From Streptomyces roseus (GTDB lineage Bacteria > Actinomycetota > Actinomycetes > Streptomycetales > Streptomycetaceae), in the NCBI RefSeq assembly GCF_001044425.1, contig NZ_LFML01000056.1, positions 1 through 64,000 on the forward strand: a stretch of DNA of 64,000 nucleotides, read 5' to 3'. This document shows positions 24,384-32,349 of this stretch, in pieces. Both the position numbers and the translations under genes were made by a program. Every line of letters starts with the position of its first letter. Position 1 is the first letter of the stretch. The notes below the pieces were generated by a model. The model saw nothing but the letters and a program-made list of their open reading frames with translations, was not told the DNA's origin and ran no database searches.

Positions 24384-24474
24384 CTTCCTGCGCAACAAGA
24401 AGCAGGAGTGGGAGGAATACCGCTCGGAGGTCACGGCCTTCGAACTCCGCAAGAACCTCCCGGTCCTCTAACCG
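24384..24474. other. attR: second copy of the glnA2 3' end
   Basis: Reads the last 29 codons of glnA2 plus the stop TAA (24469-24471), with no upstream gene body. It is probably the original chromosomal end of glnA2, now 18.3 kb from the gene. The matching terminator hairpin follows at 24482. Confidence 0.9.
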
Positions 24475-24481
24475 GGAGCAG

Positions 24482-24496
24482 GGCCCCTTCGGGGCC
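24482..24496. terminator. Displaced glnA2 terminator
   Basis: GGCCCC-TTC-GGGGCC hairpin eleven bases after the attR copy of the glnA2 stop codon. It is probably the original glnA2 terminator. Confidence 0.55.
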
Positions 24497-24605
24497 GTAT
24501 GACGCTCCGGTCCGGCGAGTGTGAGCGGCATTGGTAACATTCCGGGGGCTCTGTGCGCCCGATACGTACCGGTGTCGCGACACCGCAGGAACTCTCACAG
24601 GTGTC

Positions 24606-25803
24606 ATGTCGGACAAACCCGTCCTCGACGGGGACCGTGTACTGGTGCCGGGCCATGCTCCGCTGGGGGTGCCCAGCCCTGTCCGCCGTCGGCTGCTCCC
24701 GAGGGGTGCCCACTCCCTGCCGCTGCCCGGAGCCACTGGCGCGCGGGCGCCGCGAATAGCCGTGCTGGACGGTCTGCGGTTGCTCGCGGCGCTGGCGGTG
24801 GTCCTGTTCCACTACCTGGCCGGCTCGGGCACGGTTCCCCTGGCAGCGGACCGCCGTCGAGCTGTTCCCCACGCTCCACAAGGTCGCCGAGTTCGGCTGG
24901 CTGGGCGTGGTCTTCTTCTTCATGATCAGCGGCTTCGTCATCTGCATGTCCGCCTGGGGCAAGTCACTCCAGCAGTTCTGGCAGGGCCGGATCCTGCGGC
25001 TGTTCCCTCTCTACTGGGCCGCGGTCGTGCTCTCTTCAGCCGCCGCCCGCCTGGGCCCGCACGTTCCGGGTGAGCCGAGGGTGACCGTGGGCCAGATGCT
25101 CACCAACCTCACGATGCTCCAGGAGCCGCTCCGCGTGAACAGCGTGGACAACGTCTACTGGACGCTTTGGATCGAGCTCTGCTTCTACTTGATCTTCTCG
25201 TTCGTCGTCCTGCGCGGCACCACCCATCGCCGGGTCGCCACCTTCTGCTGGATTTGGGCCCTGGGGTCGGTCCTGGCACCAGCGTCGGGCATCGCGCTTT
25301 TGGACCAGCTCCTGGTCCCCAAGTGGGCGCCGTTCTTCATCGCCGGCATGGCCTTCTACCTGGTACGCCGCGCGGGCCGGCTCGAGGGCGAGACCCTGGG
25401 CATCCTGGCCCTGTCCTGGCTGCTGGTACAGCACCGCCTGCCCGCGATCATGGAGGGCGAGGGGCACGGCATCAACTGGAAGGTCTGCCTCGCCGCGATC
25501 ACCGTGATGTACCTGCTGATGGGCTTGATCGCACTCGGCAAACTGGACTGGATCCAGTGGCGCTGGCTGCCCGTCGCGGGCGCGATCACCTACCCGCTCT
25601 ACCTCGTCCACCATTCCCTGGGCGTCCGGGTGATCTGGCACTGGAACGAGCAGTGGGGCGCGTGGCCCACGCTGCTGGGTCTCATCGCGGGCGTCGTGCT
25701 GATCGCCTGGCTCCTCCACCGCCTCGTGGAACGCCCACTCGTCCCTCTGCTGCGCCGGCTGATGAATCCGCTGCACCGTAGTTCGCAGGAGACGTCCGCG
25801 TAG
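24606..25803 (+). pseudogene. Acyltransferase-3 family membrane protein with an apparent one-base frameshift
   Basis: The N-terminal frame (from 24606) carries VLDGLRLLAALAVVLFHYLA, the first helix and catalytic-His region typical of OafA/YrhL-type acyltransferases. It runs out of frame after 24838. The rest is in the next frame, open to 25803, with about nine membrane helices and MISGFVICMSAWGKSL. One C fewer in the CCCC run at 24838-24841 joins them as SGTVPWQRTAVELF, giving about 398 residues. It is either a real pseudogene or a sequencing error. Such enzymes O-acylate sugars or antibiotics at the membrane. Confidence 0.75.
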
Positions 25804-25846
25804 AGGAGCGTCTCGCTCTCGCCGCGGGGGCCGGCGTGCTGCGCTG

Positions 25847-25889
25847 CCCCGGTGGCTACCCCGGCTTGAAACCGGGGCAGCCACCGGGG
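25847..25889. terminator. Bidirectional terminator between convergent genes
   Basis: Long hairpin: outer arms CCCCGGTGGCT (25847-25857) and complement (25879-25889), inner arms CCCCGG/CCGGGG with loop CTTGAAA. It separates the acyltransferase and the lectin-protease genes. Confidence 0.8.
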
Positions 25890-25896
25890 TGTGGTG

Positions 25897-27323
25897 TCAG
25901 AGCTTCCAGAGCTGGTCGGCGAACTTGGAGTCGCAGTCGATCTGCTTCAGCACGGCGCCGTTGTCGGGGGTCTGCCAGGGGACCCAGAGGCAGCGGTTGC
26001 TGTTGACGTTGCGGATCTGGTAGTTCCCGCCGGTGACCGGCTCGACCTTCCAGAGCTGGTCGACGTACTCCGGAGTGCAGTCGTACTGCTTCACGACCGC
26101 GTCGTTACCTGCGGTCTGCCACGGAACCCACAGGCAGCGGTTGCTCGTGCCGTTCTTGATCGAGGCAGTGGTGAGGCGGACCTGCTTGACCCAGTTCTGG
26201 GCGCCGTCGACGCGAACGTCGGATGCGCCGGCCGTGGTGGATGCGCTGTCGAGGCATCCCTTCTGGGTGGAGCGGCCGGTGATGGCCACGAGCGCGGGCT
26301 TGCCGTTCTCGGTGCGCACGGCGGGGCCGCCGGCGTCGCCCTGGCAGATGGTGGCGTCGGTGGGGGTCTTGGCCGTGATCGGGAAGTCGGTGGGGGTGAG
26401 GGTCCCGACGGTGAAGCCGGCCGAGTGGAGCTTGGAGGGGACCCACTCGGTCTTGGTGCGTCCGAAGCCGACGGCGGTGAGGGTCTCCCCGGCGGTGGGC
26501 GCCGTGGCAGAGAGCGCGACAGGCGTGACGGTGGTGGCCGGCTTGGACAGGCGGGCCATCACGAGGTCACGGTCGGCGTGGGGGACGAGCTCGGTGATCT
26601 CGGTGGTGTGACCACCCGAGGTCGCCAGGTCGGTGCGGCCCACGGTGACGGTGGTCTTGTCCTTGGGCGCGCCGGCGGTGACGGTGCTGGTGTCCGCCGG
26701 GTTGTCGGCGAAGCAGTGCTTGGCGGTGAGGACCCAGTACGGGTCGACCAACGCGGCGGTGCACGAGCGTGCGCTGTCGCCGATGGTGAGCTTGCCGGTG
26801 AAGGCGAGACTCATGTCCCCGGAGGGCGCAGGCGGGTTGACTCCCTCGCCCGTGGCGCGAATTTCAATGAGCGTGGAGCGGACCGAGGCGCTCGTGGCCT
26901 CGCCGAAGCTGGTGAAGTCGTTGGCGGGGGCGTCGACCACGGTCTTCGTGCCGTCGGGGGCCGAGATGGTGTTCTTCACCGGGTACGCCGCAGTCCAGAT
27001 ACCGAAGGCGTCGGGGACGGACAGGCTCAGGTAGCCGGCTTGCCCTTGACGTCGAAGCAGTAGTCCTTCTGTCCCGAGCGGGTGTTGACCATCAGGTCCT
27101 GGCTGCCGTCACAGGAGGTAAGGACGATGTTGCCGTCACCGCGCTTGAGGACGATGCCCTTCTCGGCCTGGATCTTCGCCGCGTCCGGGTAGCTGAAGTC
27201 CTCGACGGCGTAAGCCATGTCGCCACCGGTCGCGGCGTACGCGACGCCGACGGCCGCCGTGGGCACCGCGAGCACCGAGGCCAGGCCCACGAACAGGGCC
27301 TTACGTGGAAGGGATATAGCCAT
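25897..27323 (-). pseudogene. Secreted trypsin-like protein with ricin-B-type C-terminus; frameshifted, catalytic Ser replaced by Ala
   Basis: The first frame (27323 down to 27027) encodes a signal peptide (LFVGLASVLAVPTAAVGVAY) and the mature N-terminus up to CFDVKGKPAT. The rest is one frame away and open from about 27036 to 25897, starting GYLSLSVPDAFGIWTAAYPV. One base missing in CCGG near 27035-27038 explains the break. The protease domain has His in VLTAKHCF and Asp in DRDLVMARL, but CQGDAGGPAV has Ala where Ser is needed, so it should not cut peptides. Two repeats NRCLWVPWQT and QLWK form a ricin-type lectin unit. A role in carbohydrate binding is inferred. Confidence 0.75.
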
Positions 27324-27726
27324 TATGGCCCTTTCAAAACATGCCAGAGGACAGGACGTAAAGCCCCGTCAGTTTCATTCAGATTGAATCACATTATGGA
27401 TCACCCTCTGCCTCCGCCGAGAGTGGTTCATGTCTCACTGGCAAACCCCTTCGTCCGTACAACCATCCAACTGATCAGCGCCATTTCCGGCCGGGGTTGG
27501 TCTTCTCGCGAGTGGTGGCCTTCCGGTAGGCGAGGCGCTGCGATCCAAGCGGTGGGTGGCGGTTTGACAGGCACCCCGTGATTGCCGGGTAGTTGACCGT
27601 GCATGTACGATCGTCCGGCTCCAACTCGGGGCATATGCTGGAGTGTCAGTGTGGTGAGATGTCGAGTCTCTTTGGCCGAGGTTTCTCTTCGGGCTGCTCG
27701 GTCACCAAAAATAATGGGGGGTTGCC
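27324..27726. other. Divergent intergenic region
   Basis: No supported gene in 403 bp. It holds the promoters of the lectin-protease (minus) and the toxin (plus). A small palindrome ATTCA-GAT-TGAAT lies at 27377-27389, and the area is more AT-rich than its surroundings. Confidence 0.5.
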
Positions 27727-30700
27727 GTGAAACGGCAAAGTGCCTCTCGGATGTCTGGTCCGGGAGTATTCAAACGTATTTCGCAGCAAAGGCGTGTGTT
27801 GAATACGCTTCTGGCTGCCGGTCTACTGTCGGGGCTTCTTGGTGCGCCCACTGCGTTGGCAGTTGATGCTCCGCTGCCGTCAGTCGATGTGCGGCGGCAG
27901 ATCGTCGGCTACTGGGAGACCGGCGGTGTAGGGGTCAAGGAGGCTGCCGAGCAGGCTCTTCTGGGCGGCGACGACGCGATCCGTAAATTCCTGGATGAGG
28001 CTCCCGCTATCCAGTATGACGACAACCGGGTCGATGCTGCTCGACTGATGTCCGTCAGTGGGCCGGGGGTTCGGGAGGCCACAAAGACTGTCTGGACCAA
28101 GTCCCCCGCTGATCTAGAGCAGTTCCTCGCCTACGGCTACGAAGCTCCACTGGACGAAGATCGCAAGGTCGACATAGCTCGAATCGTGGGCATGGGTGGG
28201 CCCGGGGTCCGCGATGCTGGAAAGGCTGCTCTACTCGGGACTCCGGACGATCGTGAGCAGTTCCTCGCGTCGGGGCAGTATGAGGCGCGCAAGGATGACA
28301 ATCGGGTGGATGTGGCCCGGTTGACCAATACGGGTGGCCCGAATGTGAAGGCGGCGGCGAAGGTCGCGCTGAAGGGTTCGCCGGACGACATCGTCGAGTT
28401 CCTGGAAATCGGGCAGTTCGTCGCCCGGAACAGGGACCAGGAATATGCCACCATCGCGGAGTTGATGGAGCGGGCGAAGGAAGCCGGTAAGCAGGCGGAC
28501 GACGCTAAGACGCAGGCCGAGCAGGCGTCGAAGAGTGCGGTGGACGCCGCGGACAAGGCGAAGGAGCTCGCGAGGAAGGCCGCGGCCGAGACACAGTCAG
28601 CGAAGAGTGATTCGCAGCGGGCGGCAGTGAAGGCCAAGCAGGCCGCGGATGCCGCTCGTGCGGCGGCTTCGGCGGCGCAGCAGGCCATCGGTTCGGCGAA
28701 CGCGGCCAATCGTGCCGCGCGTCGTGCAGCCCTGGCCGCGACGCAGACCGCTTCGGCTGCTGCGGCTGCCTCAGACGCGGCGAACAAGGCCTACAACGCC
28801 GCGATCGCGGCTGCCGGGAACGCGGGTGACGCGGAGACGGCACGCAAGGCCGCAGCGAACGCGCGGGCCGCGGCCCAGGCCGCGACCGAGTCGGCGAAGG
28901 CCGCTGACCAGGCTGGCAAGGCCTCGGCAGCAGCCGGTCAGGCATCGACCGCCGCCAAGGGCGCCTCGGCCGATGCCAAGGAAGCCGCCGACGCGGCGGA
29001 CGAAGCCAACCGTTACGCGGATGAGGCAGGGGGGCACTCGGACGAGGCCCGCCAAGCCGCGGCCGAGGCCCGCCGTCACGCGAACGCCGCCGACGCGGCG
29101 GCAGACCGTTCCGCCGCCTTGGCGCAGCGCGCGGCGAAGGCAGCCTACGAAGCGCGTGACGCGGCCAACAGTGCCGCCACCCATGCCAACAACGCGGCCA
29201 ACTATGCGGAAGAAGCCGCCCGTCAGGCGGGGGTCGCCGCCCTCTACGCGGCGCAAGCGCAAAAGAGCGCGGACGCGGCGAAGACCGCCGCCGAGGCAGC
29301 GGCGGCGGCGGTGAATAAGGCGAAGGAAACCTTCGACCTCGCCCGCGAAGCCGAAGCCGCGGACCTGCAGACCCGCACCGATGCTGCCATCGAGCGTGCC
29401 CGGTCGATCAAGGCCGGCAGTGACGCGCAGATCTCCGCCTCGGCATCCGCTCAGGTCCAGGCGCTGGCTCTGAACGAGACCGCGACCGCGCTGGCCCAGG
29501 AAGCGGCCCGCCCGGACGTGGACGCCAAGGCGACCGCGGCCAAGGGCCGTCGGCTGGCCATGCAGGCGATGAAACTGCTGGGCTCCTGGCACAAGGAAGC
29601 CGCCGCCCGCGCGCTCGCAGGCACGGACCAGGACGTTCTGGACTACCTGCGCACCCGCTGGAAAGAGGCCGCCTACCAGGACGTCCGTCAGCGCGTCGTT
29701 CAGTTGAGCAGCCAGAGCCCCTACGCCTCGGTGCGGACTGCTGCTGCCGAGGCCCTGAAGGGCACCCCCGCACAGATCGAGGCCTTCCAGGCCGAGGGCC
29801 AGTACACTGCCGGCCTCGATGACATGAAGGTGGATGTCGCCCGTTTCGCCGGCACCGGCGGCCCCAGCGTCAAGGACGCGGCCAAGAAGGCCCTCGCAAA
29901 CGGCAATCCGAAGGCACTCGCCACCTTCCTCCAGATCACCCAGTACGGCGAACGCGTCACCGACGAGAAGGTCATCGCCGCCACCCTGACCAGCACCGGT
30001 GGTCCCGAGGTCAAGGCCGCGGCGAAGATCGCCCTGGCGGGATCCCCCGAGCTACTCCACGAGTTCGTCGCCACGGGGCAGTTCATGGCCCAGCGCAAGG
30101 ACGACCTCGCCGGCAACCACATCAACCTCGTGGAACGCCTCCTGGCCGAGGGCCGGCAGGTGGCCGAGAAGGCGATGGAGAACCGCTGGCTCGCAGCCGA
30201 AGCGGCCGCCCGAGCCAGGGCGGCCAAGGAGGAGGCCGACACCGCCGCGGGCGAGGCCAAGAAGTCAGCCATTACCGCCGGCCAGTACGCGGTCAACGCG
30301 CAGGCCTCCGCCGACGCAGCCACCGCATCCGCGACCAACGCGGCCAAGTCCGCCGCCACCGCCCGCACCGCCGCCAACCAGGCCGACCAGGACGCCACCG
30401 CAGCAGAGAACAGTGCGGCAGAGGCCGCCTTCTCCGCCGCCTACGCCCGACGGTCCGCCGATGAGGCCAATTCCTCCGCCAAGGCCGCACGCGATTCGGC
30501 GCTCGCCGCAGGCAAGAGCAAGGAAGCGGCTGAAGGCGAGGCCAAGGAAGCCTGGAAGGCCGTCCTAGTCCTCAGGGAGAAAGAAGAAGCCGAAGCCCGA
30601 CGCCAAGCCGAAGAGGAACGCAAGCGGCAGCAGCAAGCCAAGCCCAAGCGGATCTGCGTCCCACACCCCACCCGCGAAACCATGGCTCCGATCATGGCCT

Positions 30701-31692
30701 GTGTCCGAGACCCGGACAACTCCACGATCCAGATCCCGATCGACCCCACGATCAACGCGATCGTCTGGGAACTCACCGGCGCCAACGACATCAAGGATTG
30801 CATTCAGAACCCCACCGGCCTGAACTGCATCATGGCCGCGGCAAGCGCGCTCCCCGTCGGCCGACTCAAACTGCTCACCAAGATCGACGACGGTGTTGAC
30901 TTCCTGCGGGACGCCCGTAAGGCGCGCCGCAACGTGGCCTGCCTGGTCGCGGCAGTTCCCCACAGCTTCCCGGCCGGCACCAACATCCTCTTGGCCGACG
31001 GATCCACTCGACCCATTGAGCGGATTCAGGCAGGCGATCTTCTCGCCGCGGCCGACCCAACGACTGGTGAATCCGGCCCTCGCGCTGTGGCCCGCACCAT
31101 CCACACCCCGGACGACCGGAACTTCACCGATGTCACGTTGACCGACGGATCGGTTGTAACCTCGACCGACAGCCACCCCTACTGGGTGGAGGATCGTCGA
31201 CAGTGGGTCGATGCGAGGGACCTCCGAGTCGGCGACTCCCTCCGGACACCCGTTGGTGCTGCAATTCGGGTCGACAAGACGAGCCATTGGACTGGTCTGC
31301 AATCCGCTTACGACCTCACGGTCGACGACCTCCACACCTACTACGTGATGGCCGGCAGCACGCCGGTGCTTGTTCACAACACGGACCCGGGTTGCATTAC
31401 ACCGGAAATCCTGGATGAGGCATGGTCGAGCTGGAATACTGCAGCGAACCTTGAACATGTGATCGACCCGGGAAAACATGGCTTCAGCGATATCGTGGCG
31501 AAAACTGGTGGGCGTGAGCAAGCGCTGCGCGCCATATTGGACAGCCTGAAGGGCGCCACGGATCTACCCAGTGCAGGAAAATATGAAGTGGATCGAGAAA
31601 TAGCTGGAGAAATTGTGACAATTAGAGGGGCTGTGGTGAAGGGGGTTCCGAGATTGGGAACGGCTTTCATTCAGGCAAAATTCCCTAAGTGA
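27727..31692 (+). CDS. Secreted ALF-repeat/HINT polymorphic toxin
   Basis: A 1321-residue exported polymorphic toxin. Signal peptide about 1-46. ALF-type helical repeats (about 50-235 and 640-790), each with a G-x-G/P-V-K-A-A core and LKGSPDDIVEFL-like turns. Two long Ala-rich coiled coils (about 236-640 and 800-970). Polymorphic-toxin HINT domain (about 1078-1218) starting HSFPAGTNILLADG and ending STPVLVHN, which releases the C-terminus. The last ~103 residues, starting TDPGCITPEILDE, form the toxin: LEHVIDPGKHGF and a terminal LGTAFIQ suggest a BECR-type RNase fold (weak). Start is GTG after GGGGGG. An immunity gene follows. Confidence 0.85.
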   Translation: MKRQSASRMSGPGVFKRISQQRRVLNTLLAAGLLSGLLGAPTALAVDAPLPSVDVRRQIVGYWETGGVGVKEAAEQALLGGDDAIRKFLDEAPAIQYDDNRVDAARLMSVSGPGVREATKTVWTKSPADLEQFLAYGYEAPLDEDRKVDIARIVGMGGPGVRDAGKAALLGTPDDREQFLASGQYEARKDDNRVDVARLTNTGGPNVKAAAKVALKGSPDDIVEFLEIGQFVARNRDQEYATIAELMERAKEAGKQADDAKTQAEQASKSAVDAADKAKELARKAAAETQSAKSDSQRAAVKAKQAADAARAAASAAQQAIGSANAANRAARRAALAATQTASAAAAASDAANKAYNAAIAAAGNAGDAETARKAAANARAAAQAATESAKAADQAGKASAAAGQASTAAKGASADAKEAADAADEANRYADEAGGHSDEARQAAAEARRHANAADAAADRSAALAQRAAKAAYEARDAANSAATHANNAANYAEEAARQAGVAALYAAQAQKSADAAKTAAEAAAAAVNKAKETFDLAREAEAADLQTRTDAAIERARSIKAGSDAQISASASAQVQALALNETATALAQEAARPDVDAKATAAKGRRLAMQAMKLLGSWHKEAAARALAGTDQDVLDYLRTRWKEAAYQDVRQRVVQLSSQSPYASVRTAAAEALKGTPAQIEAFQAEGQYTAGLDDMKVDVARFAGTGGPSVKDAAKKALANGNPKALATFLQITQYGERVTDEKVIAATLTSTGGPEVKAAAKIALAGSPELLHEFVATGQFMAQRKDDLAGNHINLVERLLAEGRQVAEKAMENRWLAAEAAARARAAKEEADTAAGEAKKSAITAGQYAVNAQASADAATASATNAAKSAATARTAANQADQDATAAENSAAEAAFSAAYARRSADEANSSAKAARDSALAAGKSKEAAEGEAKEAWKAVLVLREKEEAEARRQAEEERKRQQQAKPKRICVPHPTRETMAPIMACVRDPDNSTIQIPIDPTINAIVWELTGANDIKDCIQNPTGLNCIMAAASALPVGRLKLLTKIDDGVDFLRDARKARRNVACLVAAVPHSFPAGTNILLADGSTRPIERIQAGDLLAAADPTTGESGPRAVARTIHTPDDRNFTDVTLTDGSVVTSTDSHPYWVEDRRQWVDARDLRVGDSLRTPVGAAIRVDKTSHWTGLQSAYDLTVDDLHTYYVMAGSTPVLVHNTDPGCITPEILDEAWSSWNTAANLEHVIDPGKHGFSDIVAKTGGREQALRAILDSLKGATDLPSAGKYEVDREIAGEIVTIRGAVVKGVPRLGTAFIQAKFPK

Positions 31693-31749
31693 TCCAACGA
31701 TGCCTCCGAGCGTTAATTCGGTCGTCTCTGTTTGGAGAAGAGGAGTTCC

Positions 31750-32133
31750 ATGGGTGCAATCTTCGGGCCTCGCCCTTTGAGTCGGACTGAAAGGGAAGTT
31801 CTGGAAGAGATTCTGGCACTGGAATTTCCAGGTTCCCCTGAGTTGAGGGAGCAGATCTCCTTCGTGGAGGTCGTGGGGAAGTGGGGAGAAAACTCCGCCA
31901 GTATCGATCTTCGGGTGCAGGGCGGTGTGGCGCCAGCCCCGTCAGCGTTCTCCGGTATCGTCCCGGTAGAGGCGACGGTGTATGACGGTTACGGGGAGCT
32001 CTTCGGGGAAATCTTGGTCTGGGTCGCTAGCGGCTATCTGTCCGGTATTGAATACGCCTGGTATGGAGACAGCCCGCCGACCAGCCTTCCGGCGAAGGGC
32101 TCGATCGTCGTCGAACTCGGTACTGGTAAGTAG
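31750..32133 (+). CDS. Putative immunity protein for the adjacent toxin
   Basis: A 127-residue small soluble protein (LSRTEREVLEEILALEFPGS, later YLSGIEYAWYGDSPPTSLP). It begins 58 bases after the toxin stop, with AGGAG before the ATG at 31750. The strict position after a toxin C-terminus and its small acidic character fit an immunity role. Similar proteins of unknown function are found after polymorphic toxins, but I cannot name the family. Confidence 0.65.
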   Translation: MGAIFGPRPLSRTEREVLEEILALEFPGSPELREQISFVEVVGKWGENSASIDLRVQGGVAPAPSAFSGIVPVEATVYDGYGELFGEILVWVASGYLSGIEYAWYGDSPPTSLPAKGSIVVELGTGK

Positions 32134-32262
32134 TGTATTGCCGGAGTGAGTCGTGATGATCGCTGGCGTTGTGAAAGGGGCTGGGGCAGCGGCCCAAGCC
32201 GACTAGCCGCTGTCCGTGACGTACCGGCAGGTCACTGTTGGTGAACGCGACGTCAAGCTAAG

Positions 32263-32292
32263 GGCCGCCACCCCTGTACAGGGGTGGCGGCC
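32263..32292. terminator. 30-bp perfect palindrome terminator
   Basis: GGCCGCCACCCCTGT meets its exact complement without a loop gap (32263-32292), followed by TTCTT. It ends the toxin-immunity unit and may also serve the PIG-L gene on the other strand. Confidence 0.8.
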
Positions 32293-32349
32293 TTCTTGAC
32301 GACCTGACTGAGTAGAACCCGTTCGGCCGCGCCCTGAGTGGCCGCCCGG

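Noticed and set aside
6069..24474. Prophage
   Set aside because: No capsid, terminase, tail or lysis genes; TraB, Spd and Prim-Pol genes indicate an AICE.
24384..24474. Second glutamine synthetase gene
   Set aside because: Only the last 29 codons exist; it is the attR copy of the glnA2 end.
27027..27323. Independent small secreted protein
   Set aside because: The next frame continues directly as the protease domain; a one-base change joins them.
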